A stretch of 32,660 bases of DNA from Polyrhizophydium stewartii (GCA_027604665.1 JADGIZ010000060.1:1-32660), one strand, 5' to 3'. Shown: positions 12,235 through 21,619, counted from the stretch's first letter. The notes: a model not told the origin generated them from the sequence alone. A program made the numbers and translations.

Positions 12235-14311
12235 CTACGATCGCTTCAGCTGCTCGAACCGCGCGAGAAGGCTCGGCGGAAGCTGCGGCTGGCCGTCGGA
12301 TGGTGCTTCGTCCGGCAGCGGCGGCTGCGGAGCGGCCGAGGACGCCTGCGGAAGCGGGGGAGCCGACGAGCTCTCGGCCCGCGGCAAGGGTGACGGCGGG
12401 ATCGAAAGCTCGTCTTCTTCCAGGCGAGCCACGGGCAAGAGCGGTGGATGCTCCTTGAGAAGTGGGTCGCCGGCCGGTGTCTCGGAAGCGCTTCCAAAAT
12501 CGAGGCTGTCGAGGCTGTCGAGCAGATCGATGCGCTCGGCGACGCCAGATACTGGCTGTAGCACTTGCTGCTGCTGCTGCTGCCGAGCTCGAGCCTCATC
12601 AGCGAGATGCGCCTCTCGAAGTGCACGCTGCTTCGTCGCCTCGGCCACCTGAACCCAAAACGGCTTATCCGAGGCGATGAAGATAACGTCCGCGTTTGCC
12701 CCGCCGTGCAGCCGGCGGCTGTATGCATCGAGGGTTTCGTCGTCATGGTATACGCGGGTGAGGAGCCAATGCACAAGTGCGAGATTGCTTGGGGCAAGTG
12801 CGCCGAGCGGCTGAGGTGCAGGCGGCAGCGGTCCCTGCACGGCCGGCAGGGAAATGCCCACGGAGGACGCCGTGGCGGCAGCAAAGATCGGAAGCTGCGG
12901 CACAAAAGGCTTGTTGGCTTGGCAGGCACACAAAAGACCGACCAAGTCCTGGAACGCCCTCGCGCCGTGTTCGGTGAGCGTGGCGACTCCAGACGGGTCG
13001 GTGCCAAGCGTGTATGCCGCGTAGATTTCGACCGAGTGCTGGATGGCGTGCGTGACGGAGGGCACGGCAACAAGAGCTTGGGCCGTGGCCGAGGTCAAGG
13101 CCCTGTGCTGCCCGATGATCTGGGCAAGAGCCACAATGGCTTGGTCCGATGCCTGCTCGGCACCAAGAAGGCCAACCAGATGTGCGTGGTGCTCGTTGGT
13201 GAGGGGCAACACGAGCTTCCAGGCGCCTTCGAGGCTGCGCACGGCCGCGGACTCGAGTGCTGCGACAAGCGCTGCCGCGGACGCGAGATCGTGGTAGACA
13301 TGGACCAGCTGCAGCGCCGTTGCGACGACGGTGTCGAGCGCGGCGGCCTGTGCGTGGGCGGCCGTTGGCGGCGGTTCCCTTGCACGGGGCGGGTGCGGCC
13401 CAAACACGCGATCTGGGGTTGCAGTGACCACAGCAGCGACGGCAATGTTGCGCAGATACTGCTGCCAGTCCAGGCATCGGCGCAGACCTCGAGGGATGCG
13501 GTCGAGGATCGAGAGGCTGCCCGACGTTGGGCTGCCTTGGCCGAGCGCCGCCATCTCGCCGCGCACATCGACGGCCTTGAAGATTGGCGCGCTGATGGCG
13601 GCCAGGTGAAGGGCCAGGCTGGCGGCCGAGAACGCCGTGATGAGCGCCGTCTCGAACTTGGCCATTTGTGCCTGGGTTTCGGTGACCCGAGAGTGCTCGA
13701 TCTTGACGTCCTCGAGCAGGCGACGGATGGAGATGAGCGACGGCGGCTGGGCCTCTCCAGATGGGCCTGGCGCAGTCATCTTGCGGTATAGGGCGCTGGC
13801 CGAGGCATACTGCTGTGAGTGGGCCGCGAGGGTGTGGACGAGAGGCGAGAGCTGGATGAGCGGCAGCAGGCGGTCCGGTGCTTGAGACGAGGCAGCCGAC
13901 CGAGCCGGCACAGCGAGCTCTGCGTGCTGCGTGGCGGCAGCGGCAGAGGCAGAGGCAGCGGGCCGTCCACGACCCCTGGCAGCCAGTTCGGCTATTTTGC
14001 GGATGCTTGCGACCTGCGACTCGAGGGCGGCAACTAGGGCCAGCGTGTCGCCGTGGCCGGCGTCGCCCTCGGCCAGTTGCAGCGCCTCGGCCCGTCGGGT
14101 GAGCTTGACCAGGGTTGAGTTGGCGAGCCGCATGTGCGAGTGCCAGGCGACCTGTGTAGACACAGGCCCGCGGTCAGCGCAGAGCTGCACGACAAGGTGC
14201 AGCGGCGAGGCGCACACGCACGGGCAGGTTCCCGGCCGCGAGCGCAGCATCGGCCTGGTGCGCGAGCAGGTTGTCGAGGTCGTCGTTGCTGATGTCGCGA
14301 CCCGACGACAT
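12235..14311 (-). CDS. Unknown 668-residue helical protein, weak RasGEF-like pattern
   Basis: Not confidently recognised. Exons are 14311-14222 and 14151-12235, with a 70-nt intron. The first 95 residues are predicted helical (DISNDDLDNLLAHQADAALA, then LVKLTRRAEALQLAEGD), a little like MIT or BLOC-type helices. From about residue 190, LALHLAAISAPIFKAV, and later LVHVYHDLASAAALVAALES plus AVRSLEGAWKLVLPL, resemble the spacing of a RasGEF catalytic core, but sequence support is weak and key residues cannot be checked by eye. The C-terminal 130 residues are disordered: a glutamine run (CAG-type repeat near 12566-12585), an acidic patch LLDSLDSLDFGS, proline-rich stretches, and a final helix LLARFEQLKRS reminiscent of ESCRT-associated tails. 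Coding is supported by one long frame and clean splicing. It starts 50 bp after the CFAP144 stop. Confidence 0.72.
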
Positions 14312-14361
14312 TGGTCTGAGGTGAAGCAGGAAACACAAGCATCGGCGACCCCATACTTCAT

Positions 14362-15046
14362 TCAAGCAGAGCCGGCCTTGGCGTTGCCCTTGGGCTTGTC
14401 TCCCGGAATGACGCACGTGCCGTACATCTTGGTGATTTCCGTGACGGTCTTGGGGTGGTAGAAGCGCCTGTCCGTGACGCGCACGAGCGGCTTGGTGTCC
14501 CACCCGTACACGCTGGAGCTGGTCTTTGGTGTCTCGTTTGGATCGTGTTCGACAAACTTGCTGCTCGCAAAGTGCTTTTTGATGGCATCGTCAAACAGCG
14601 CTGCATGGATGTGCACACACGCACAATGCGATTGTTGGTGTCAGGCCGATGCAGAAAGCCCAACACCGCTCGGAACGAGCGCAGTGAACGCGCGGGGCCG
14701 CATACAGCAGCGCTGCCCGCGCAGTTGAGCACTAGCAGCAGCCATGTGCTCACCGGGATCCTCTTCTCCATGGTCATCGACCGATACGATCGGATCGGTT
14801 GGCTTGTTGGTCACAACCAGGTCTTGCGGGCGTTTTTTGGTCAACACAGATGCTCTTTCGCCAAGGCCTAGCTCGAGCGGCGAACCGCTCACTCTTTATG
14901 ACATTTGGGCTCAGCATGTACTTTTCATTGAGGCGAAAGTATCGCAGCTCCTTCTTGATGGTCTCGGCGAGAATGGCATCGCCGATGATGGACATGCTGC
15001 CGCGTGAGCCTTCCGACTTTTTCGCACCGGCATCCTTTGTCGCCAT
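14362..15046 (-). CDS. CFAP144: CFAP144 (FAM183) family ciliary protein
   Basis: Small protein of the FAM183/CFAP144 family, described in animals as a microtubule inner protein of motile axonemes. Exons are 15046-14893, 14822-14754 and 14600-14362, coding 153 residues. Marks recalled from the family are ETIKKELRYFRLNEKYMLSP near the N-terminus, then KNLVVTNKPTDP, YGWDTKPLV, DRRFYHPKTVTEITKMY and a basic C-terminal tail. The joins complete both split codons without frame shift. The family is essentially restricted to organisms with motile cilia, so it would place this genome among flagellated (zoosporic) fungi. It lies between the unknown gene (50 bp) and the centrin-like gene (148 bp), all on the same strand. 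The family call rests on motif memory rather than an alignment. Confidence 0.75.
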
Positions 15047-15194
15047 GGTCAGCTGGTGAGAAACGCAAAGGAAAGCGCCGAGACTCGACAAAAATGCAGA
15101 GGATGCTGATTGTCTTTGTTTACCAAAGTCTCTGCAGTCCAGTCGCGTCAGGTGCGGTCTGCCACATGGAGCCCGGACAGCATCGCCGGCGGCG

Positions 15195-16153
15195 TCAACG
15201 CACCGTCTTTCGCATGAGCCGCAGAAAGTCGTCCTGGTTAACAAACCCGTCGCCGTCGCGGTCGGCCTCTTCCATCATGTCGCGGACATCCTCGTCCGAA
15301 AGCTGCTCGCCCAGAATCGACGCGACTCGGCGGATATGGTCTTCGCGGATCTCGTTGGTGTGTTGCACAACAGGCTCGGGGGTGTGTTCGTGCTTGCGAC
15401 TGTTGAGGATGGCCTGAATATCCAGCTTACCGTCGGCGCCGTGCGGGCGACGAGAGCTGCTCAGCGCGCGCGCACGTCCGCCATGAGCGAGCGGCGACGC
15501 CGAGTGAGCCAAGGCGTTTGGAGGCGGCGGCGGCTTTCCAAGGGCCAGGAATGCCTGATAGAGCTTGGTCATCTCTTGCTGCGCTTGTTTTTCTGCCTTG
15601 AAGACCAAGTCCAAGGCCAGATGCAAGTCAGCCCAGAGCGCTGAGCAGCCAACGGCATTGGCGCGCTGGGCCGCACCAAGTAGAAGCGCATCACAGCGAC
15701 AAACTGGTCCAGATGCACGATGCCATTGTCGATTCGCTGTCCGCTTTTCTTGAATATCTGCTGGAACTCTTGCTTTGTGGTGTCGTGGCTCAGGGCACGC
15801 ATCGCAATTCGAGCCTCCTTTGCGGTGATGCGGCCGAGTCCGCTATGATCAAAGAGCGAGAATGAGTCCTGGATCTCGGCCTGCTCCGTTTCGCTGAGCT
15901 TGAAGGTCCGAGTCGTGACCGCGCGCAGACGGCCTGACGTGGGCGTGAGTGCTGCAAGCGCTGCGACGGCCGGATCCGGTTCGTGCTGCGGACCAGAAGT
16001 GCTGGCGCGCGCGTGGTCTGTCAGATCGTCTGGGCTTACGACGATGTTGATGTGCGGTGCGGCAGCGCCTCGTGCTGCCGATGAGGGGCCAAGTGACGAC
16101 GGGGCCAGTCCAGATGCTGCCGACGCTGCGGAAGGCAGCGGCGCTGCGCTCAT
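15195..16153 (-). CDS. Divergent centrin-like EF-hand protein with interrupted third EF hand
   Basis: Calcium-binding protein of the centrin/calmodulin superfamily, probably linked to the basal body or flagellum. Exons are 16153-15677 and 15596-15195, coding 292 residues against about 170 for centrin. An 85-residue Ala/Ser/Pro-rich N-terminus precedes the centrin-type start LSETEQAEIQDSFSLFD. EF1 loop (102-113, DHSGLGRITAKE) is nearly canonical. EF2 (near 136-150) has lost its acidic ligands. EF3 is split: helix KLYQAFLALG leads into about 35 proline/serine/arginine-rich residues before GKLDIQAIL. EF4 loop (271-282, DRDGDGFVNQDD) is intact apart from Asp at position 12. Upstream open frame to about 16645 is low-complexity and overlaps the divergent gene, so I start at 16153. 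Confidence 0.78.
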
Positions 16154-16266
16154 CTTTGTGCGAGCTCGAGCGACGTTGACGTCAGGTGCCGGCGGAGAGG
16201 CTGCCCGGCACTGGGTGTGCGTCTGCTCGAGTTGGGTCAAATCCGCTCTTTGCTTCGGCGACACAG
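16154..16266. promoter_or_regulatory. Divergent promoter with CRE-type palindrome TGACGTCA
   Basis: Only 113 bp separate the start codon of the minus-strand centrin-like gene from the proposed start of the plus-strand small gene. The segment holds a perfect TGACGTCA palindrome at 16177-16184, the ATF/CREB-type bZIP site, 24 bp from the centrin-like ATG. It probably serves both genes. One palindrome can occur by chance, so factor binding is inference. Confidence 0.45.
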
Positions 16267-16673
16267 ATGCAGGAAACATACGACATCCTGCACCACGGGC
16301 CGGCGGCGCTGCTGCTGGCGGCCGCACAGGGGCAGGTGGGCCAGTATGCGCCAGTCTTACGGCCACAGGCCGACTCCCCGTGCTAACGCTGGCGAGCCAG
16401 TCGATCGAGCGCACACAGGCCGATGCGCTTCGGCTGCTCGCCAACGCGGCCGACGCCGGCTTGCGGCGCACAAAGGTTGCGACTGCAGCGGCGGCAGCGA
16501 CGGTGACGCCTGCTTCTGGAAATAGCGACGACGGCGAGGCGAGTGACGACGCAGCCGGCGGGTCTGGCGGCGCCAGGAACGGGGCAGCGCTGCCGCGGCC
16601 GCCGACGCCACCAGCAGGCACGTCGCACCAGGCGAGGGTGAGCACTCACCTGGAGAGGATGGAGCTTGACTAG
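16267..16673 (+). CDS. Small helical protein of unknown function, divergent from centrin-like gene
   Basis: Proposed two-exon gene: exon 1 from the ATG at 16267 to 16335 (MQETYDILHHGPAALLLAAA...), intron 16336-16400, exon 2 16401-16673 (SIERTQADALRLLANAADAG...), for 113 residues. The intron has a textbook CTAAC branch site near 16383-16387 and the acceptor gagccag. A second donor at 16354 would keep six more residues and the same frame. A canonical AATAAA at 16738-16743, 65 bp after the stop, supports a plus-strand transcript ending here. The N-terminal half looks like two amphipathic helices; the rest is Ala/Gly/Asp-rich and disordered. The first exon recalls BORC/BLOC-type small subunits (BORCS8-like), but too weakly to name. 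Confidence 0.5.
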
Positions 16674-16737
16674 GCGAGGCCTGCAACCCGGCGCTGCGCT
16701 GCCGCTCGGATCCAGCTGGATGGACGACAGTATTTGT

Positions 16738-16743
16738 AATAAA
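16738..16743 (+). terminator. Polyadenylation signal AATAAA for the small divergent gene
   Basis: Canonical AATAAA hexamer 65 bp downstream of the TAG at 16671-16673. It is the main evidence that the small plus-strand gene is transcribed. The flanking DNA is clearly more AT-rich than its surroundings. Confidence 0.5.
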
Positions 16744-16991
16744 CCGCAACTTTACCAGGCAAGCATGCCCGAGATACAAAAACAGACGTGGATCGCAGCA
16801 AACAGCAACACAGAAACATGGAAAAGCTGTCGACCAGAGATCATCAATCAGGCATGGGATCCGAGCGGTCAGTGATAAGGCAATGCTCAACGTTTTCAGA
16901 ACACAAAATAGCTCGGATTTGCGCTTGTGGTTTCCTTGCCGAGGCAAAGGAGTGTACAGCAGCTGCTGCGCATCATGCTTGAGCATGTTGG
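16744..16991. other. AT-richer spacer without a recognised gene
   Basis: About 250 bp of lower GC content than the rest of the window, between the poly(A) signal of the small gene and the nuclease relic. Short open stretches on both strands have no recognisable motif. It could be 3' flank of the relic element or decayed transposon sequence. I found no clear terminal repeat. Confidence 0.4.
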
Positions 16992-17392
16992 TTAAGGCGC
17001 AAGTACGGCGGGCCATCTTGTCTTGCCGCAGGGTTGCCTTGATCGTTTTTTCAGAGCCTGGCGCAAGTAGAGCATGGCGTACAAGTGCACGTTGATGCAC
17101 GCGCTCTTGTCGCGGCACCAGACGAACCTGCAATGGTCGCAGTGGCGGAGGCCCCAGGGCATGAGCAGGTTCTTGGCGTCGTGGTTCTTGGCGACCATGC
17201 GATCGTCGCCTTTGAGCTGCAGCATGACTGATACAGGCGGCGGCCGAGACAGCAAGCGGTCGCCAGGGCGAGGTGGCCGCCTCTTGCGGTTGGTCTGCTC
17301 GGGAACCGCGATAGCACCGCCACCTGGAGTATGAGGTGGAGCAAATGTCAGACTCGGTTGGTCTTGAGCGCGGACTCACTTGGTCCTACCGA
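16992..17392 (-). pseudogene. Probable relic of a Fanzor (TnpB-like) RNA-guided nuclease, C-terminal end
   Basis: On the minus strand an open frame from just below an upstream stop near 17392 to the stop at 16992-16994 ends in a segment typical of TnpB/Fanzor C-termini: GLRHCDHCRFVWCRDKSA then CINVHLYAMLYLRQ. The CxxC knuckle followed by RDxxAxxN matches the second zinc-ribbon knuckle plus the RuvC-III motif (usually RDxNAxxN), including the catalytic-type Asp and last Asn. A first CxxC and all RuvC-I/II and wedge regions are missing, and the 5' side runs into the oppositely oriented palmitoyltransferase gene. It is therefore most simply a truncated remnant. Chytrids are known hosts of Fanzor elements. 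A small unrelated zinc-ribbon gene is the alternative. Confidence 0.45.
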
Positions 17393-17552
17393 GACTATCC
17401 ACCCGCTGGCTCTCGTGTCGCATCTGGTAGTGGCGTTACGACCCTTCAAGCCATGTTGCCCGATGGGGTAGAAGCGGCCAGCCCTGGATGCTGCATCCTG
17501 GCGGCAAGGATGGACTCGGAAGAGTTCGAAACCACAACTTCCACCCGCAAGC

Positions 17553-19368
17553 ATGGAACAGCCGTCCCGCGCCGCGCTGCCGTCGGACTCGATGGACGGC
17601 TCGAGCCGCGCGTCGCTGGCCCCGGCGGCGTCGCAGGACCGGCTGCTCGACGGCCGCCCGCTGTGGCTTGACGAGCTGCAGGAGCCGCCGGTGCCCTCCA
17701 AGCCCGGTCCGGCGCACTCGCCGTGGAGGGCGCTGGCCAAGCAGGCCGCCGGTGCGGGCGCTGCGGCGGTCGCCGCAACGGGCACGAGCGCCGGTGCAGG
17801 CACCGGCGGTGCCCCCGCCGCGGCCGTCAAGGATCCCCAGCGCGGCAGTCCCGAGGCGAGGAGCCGGAGCGCCAGCGCCAGCACGAGCTTGTCGGGCGGC
17901 GACCCCGCTGCAGGCGGCGGCAGCAGCAGCAGAAGGGGCTGCTTCGGCACCCTCGGCCTGCGCTTCGTGCGCCTGGTGCGCAAGATGCTGGTCGACAGCT
18001 GGAAGCGCGCCGACCAGTCCATCTTCCTGCTCGCGCTGGCCCTCATTGTCGTGCCGTCCGCACTCACGGTGGTGTATGCGTGAGCCGCAGCCGCCTCATC
18101 CTGCAAGAGCACACGTCGGCCGAGCGCTGACACCGCCCTTGCCGCCGCCTCGCCGTAACTGCCGCCCGCCGCCCGCCTCACTGACCGCCAGCGTGCCGTT
18201 TCTGCGCTCCGACGGCTTCCTCTGGCTGTGCGTGCTCTTTGGGGTCCTCTTTGGGTCGACCATCCTGCTGCTCTTTGCCACCAGCTTCACCGACCCAGGC
18301 TTCGTGCCAAAGAACATGGACCCACCGCCGAGCGAGATCAACCGTGAGTGCGGCGGCGCCCGATCAGCCGCTGTGCCCGGCGCTGACCTCGGTATCCGCA
18401 TTTCGTTTAGCCGCATCGCCAGCCACGCACAGCAGAGTCGTGACCGTCAACGGCAAGGAGGTCACGGTCAAGTACTGCAACACCTGCGGCTCGTGGCGCC
18501 CGCCACGCACATCCCACTGCGCCTTCTGCGACCGCTGCGTTGAGGGCCACGACCACCACTGCCCGTGGATGGGCACATGCGTCGGCCACCGCAACTACCG
18601 CTTCTTCTACTTCTTCCTGATCTCGGTCATCTCGCTCATTGCCGTCTCGGTCGCCGCGCACACCCTCGTCATCATCCGCCGCCCCACGACCAACATTGCC
18701 CAGGACAACGCCGCGTCAATCGCTGTCATTGTGCTGTGCGGCATCGTCGCCTGGGGCGTTCTGTTGCTAAACGGATACCACACCTGGCTCATTGCGCAAG
18801 GCTTAAGCACTCACGAACAGGTGCGTGCACGCACGAATGCGTGCTGCCTGCCATCTTGCCTGACACACCGCTGCCCCCAACCGCTTGAGTGCAGATCCGC
18901 AGCGGGGTTTCGGTCTTTGGCTCAATCCAGGACCATCCGAATCCGTACCGCCGCAGCACGCCGTGGGGCAACTGCGCCTGGGCACTCTGCCGCCCGATAG
19001 AGCGCAGTCGCGAGTTTGACGTCTATCTCGACGTGTCACACTCGACAAGCCCGCTACAGTCAATGCAGATGCAACATCAGTACCAGATGCACCAGCAGCA
19101 GCAGCGGCACTCGCAACAGATGCTGCAGCAGGCTCCCATGAATCCGGCCTCGTTAAGCCGAAACGCCTCCGGAGCGACTCTCACATCACCTCAAGGCGCC
19201 GTCACCGCGACGCACAGCCCCCCTTCGCAGCCGTACCACCCCTTCTTCCCCCAGCATCCTCCGCAAGCGAGACCCCCTCAAACGCAGTCTAGCGCAGCGT
19301 CCCCCCAGGCCAGATCCGCACCAACCCACACGGTGGTCAACATTGATGCTCGCGGCCCCCGCGGCTAA
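17553..19368 (+). CDS. DHHC palmitoyltransferase (Erf2/ZDHHC9-14-18 type)
   Basis: Integral membrane S-acyltransferase of Golgi/ER that attaches palmitate to protein cysteines. Exons are 17553-18079, 18192-18343, 18411-18820 and 18895-19368, coding 520 residues. It has a disordered Ser/Ala-rich N-terminus of about 145 residues, TM1 (FLLALALIVVPSALTVVYA), TM2 (WLCVLFGVLFGSTILLLFA), then TDPGFVP. The zinc-binding cysteine-rich domain runs YCNTCGSWRPPRTSHCAFC to the catalytic DHHC motif (GHDHHCPWMGTCVGHRNYRFF). TM3 and TM4 follow, with a TTxE-like THEQ motif across the last intron. The 120-residue C-terminal tail is glutamine/proline-rich (HQQQQRHSQQMLQQ). The TDPG-CRD order and soluble tail resemble the Erf2/ZDHHC9 group, but the Ras-specific partner cannot be inferred. 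It converges with FMP25, with 196 bp between stops. Confidence 0.92.
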
Positions 19369-19564
19369 TCGACGGCAACTGCCGACCCATCCCGCTGTTC
19401 ACCAGCGCCGCGGCTTTCCCTGGCGCATGAAAACCCCCTCATGCATAGCTCTGCTCTCTCCAACTCACGCCCGACCTGCATTCATGAGGCTTGATTTCAC
19501 TCGGCACCTTGTGCGCATCAACATTTTGTTTTAATAGAAATGATCATGGACGCTTGCACGTTCT

Positions 19565-21595
19565 TCACTCGCATCGCGTGAACACGGCCGTCAGACTCGA
19601 TCCGAGTGCAATGTCCTGCTCGGCGATAACGCGGCGCCGGTCGGACAAGCGCACAGCAGCCGTCGACGCCAGCTGAAGGCGCACGTTGTTCGCCAAAGGC
19701 CCCTTTGGGAGGTCTTTTGTGTCGGCGTCAGCGGTGGACGGAGTGGACGGCGGGACCGTCGGAGTCGATGCAGCTTCAAGCTCGCCCACAATTGTCTTGC
19801 TCGACTTGTGCGGTTCATAGGGAATGGGAAGCACGTAGCCCGGCACAGGTAGGTTTCCGCGCTTGCCGTCGGCCCGGCGCAGCTGCCCATCCATGTTCAT
19901 GCCCCACACGAGCACGTCGCGACCAAACGGCTTGGTGGATGCAGTGCTGTGGCCTCCAAAAGCACCAAAGCCGCTCGAAATCCATCCAAGCCACGAGCGA
20001 GACCTTGTGTCGCTCGGATGGTCCGAGATGCTGTTGCTGAGCACCACAGCGCAGTGGAGATCTCCAGCTGCGACCTTGGCGACTCGGATCGGCGCGACGC
20101 GCCGCTGGACGGGGTCGTACTCGACGAGATTCGACAGACCCTTGACGGCCACGGGCGTGGCCACTGCGTGGCTGTAGGCGCCGTTGCCCAGCTGTCCAAA
20201 TTGGCCGTTGCCGCTGGCGAGAACGTGGGTGGAATTGTCTGTTTCGACAACAAAGAGTGTTGTGTCGCCGCCGGCAGCGATCTGGGTGCACTTGGTGCCC
20301 GACGGCTGCTTGTCGCGAAGCTTGCCCGACGTCAGCCCCGCGCTTGACCAGAGGGTCGAGACGGGCGTGGGCGACGTTTGCTCGAGATCGGGAGTGTTTC
20401 CAATTGCAAGCTGTCCAAAGCGGTTCAGCCCAAAGGCATAGACGCCGCCAGAGTTGGTGCCGACCACGGTATGCTCGCGGCCCACGGCCAGCTTGTCGCA
20501 CACAGAGCTGGCGAGGCCAGCCACGGGGTGAAGCACAGCTTGTTGGACAGGCTCAGCGTGGCCAAGGCCGAGTTGGCCGTGGTGATTTCCGTTGCTGTTG
20601 CAGGCCAGGGTGTAAACCTTTCCGCGGCTCGAGAGCACAACAAGATGGTTGGCGCCGCATGCAATCTGCGTGATCTTTTCGTCCCATGCCGCGGTTGCCG
20701 GCATCTTGATGACCACGGGCTTGGCATTCTTGGGCGACGGAGCAACGACCGAGGGGTCGGCATCCCACTCATAAAGCGTGCCGGACTTTGACAGAGCATA
20801 GATCTTGTCGGCGGCACAGGCGACCTTTGTGAGTGAGAGCTCGCGGGCCGCGACGGTCGGGGTTGCGACCCCGAGGCGCTTGCCCCATAGCAGCAGGTCG
20901 CCGCGATCCGATACCGCAGCGGCGTGGGTGTCCGCGAGCGCCAGATCTCGCAGGGCACGGCCTCGCAGCGCCTGTGGATCGACCGAGGCGGAAAGCATAT
21001 CGTCAGCGCAGGCGCTCATGCAGTATCGCCCGCAAACGGGGCGAGGTCGACCCACCTCGATGGACGTAGGCTCGTCTGACGCAGCGGCCGTGCCAGTGCC
21101 TGCGCCAGCGCGACCCGCAACGAGTCCGGCGCGGTTGCTGCCCCACACGAACAGGCCTGGGAACTCGCGGCTGGCCTCGATGAGCGCGGCAAGAGGGCCT
21201 TCGTTGTCCGATCCAGGTGCGCCGACGCCGCCTCGCGGGCCAGCGGCCTCCGAGTGCACCATGCTGTAGGCCACGAGCAGCGTCACGGCTCCGACGCCGA
21301 TGCTAAAGGCAGCAATGGCGAGACGCGAGCGGTTCGACGACAGCTGCCGGCCGAGTTCGGCCTGCGTCGGGTGCACGTTGGGGTCTCCCACGTCGCGCTC
21401 GCGGCCTCGCTGCGGACCCCCAACAGGCTGCTGCGCGGAGCGGGCAAAGGCGGCAGCATGCAGCAGGCGGACCGTTGGCACAGCGGCCACGCACGGCGCT
21501 GCGGCGCGCTGCGGGGCAAGGCGCGGCGCAAGGGGAGGCATGGGCCGCGTCGCGAGCCGCCGGGCGAGCTGGGGGGTGAGCGATCTCGCCATCAT
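19565..21595 (-). CDS. FMP25: Mitochondrial RCC1-repeat protein, FMP25/RCC1L-like
   Basis: RCC1-repeat protein anchored in the mitochondrial inner membrane; yeast Fmp25 is linked to respiratory complex III assembly. The gene is one uninterrupted exon of 676 codons. The N-terminus is arginine/alanine-rich without acids (MMARSLTPQLARRLATRPMP), a clear targeting sequence. A single membrane helix spans residues 91-113 (LAIAAFSIGVGAVTLLVAY). Repeats follow with RCC1-type phrases such as LFVWGSNRAG, GDLLLWGKRLG, QIACGANHLVVLSSRGKVY, VYAFGLNRFGQLAIG, ASGNGQFGQLGNG and VWGMNMDGQL. Two successive Met codons (21595 and 21592) could start it. It is unusual here in lacking introns. It is divergent from the mug70-like gene, whose ATG is 24 bp away. 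Confidence 0.88.
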   Translation of the reverse strand: MMARSLTPQLARRLATRPMPPLAPRLAPQRAAAPCVAAVPTVRLLHAAAFARSAQQPVGGPQRGRERDVGDPNVHPTQAELGRQLSSNRSRLAIAAFSIGVGAVTLLVAYSMVHSEAAGPRGGVGAPGSDNEGPLAALIEASREFPGLFVWGSNRAGLVAGRAGAGTGTAAASDEPTSIEVGRPRPVCGRYCMSACADDMLSASVDPQALRGRALRDLALADTHAAAVSDRGDLLLWGKRLGVATPTVAARELSLTKVACAADKIYALSKSGTLYEWDADPSVVAPSPKNAKPVVIKMPATAAWDEKITQIACGANHLVVLSSRGKVYTLACNSNGNHHGQLGLGHAEPVQQAVLHPVAGLASSVCDKLAVGREHTVVGTNSGGVYAFGLNRFGQLAIGNTPDLEQTSPTPVSTLWSSAGLTSGKLRDKQPSGTKCTQIAAGGDTTLFVVETDNSTHVLASGNGQFGQLGNGAYSHAVATPVAVKGLSNLVEYDPVQRRVAPIRVAKVAAGDLHCAVVLSNSISDHPSDTRSRSWLGWISSGFGAFGGHSTASTKPFGRDVLVWGMNMDGQLRRADGKRGNLPVPGYVLPIPYEPHKSSKTIVGELEAASTPTVPPSTPSTADADTKDLPKGPLANNVRLQLASTAAVRLSDRRRVIAEQDIALGSSLTAVFTRCE

Positions 21596-21619
21596 GTGGC
21601 AAATTCAATCTTTGGCGAG
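21596..21619. promoter_or_regulatory. Ultra-short 24-bp spacer between divergent start codons
   Basis: Only 24 bp lie between the FMP25 start codon (minus) and the mug70-like start (plus). No core promoter can fit without overlapping a coding exon. Transcription of at least one gene must therefore start inside the other, or one of the start codons is misplaced. Confidence 0.5.

Noticed and set aside
12565..13791. Plus-strand open frame of about 400 codons
   Set aside because: Antisense to the unknown 668-residue gene, which has the better residue composition and clean splicing. Since the sense protein is itself unrecognised, this rejection is less firm.
16154..16645. Longer N-terminus for the centrin-like protein
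   Set aside because: The frame is open but low in complexity, lacks conservation, and overlaps the small plus-strand gene with its branch site and poly(A) signal.
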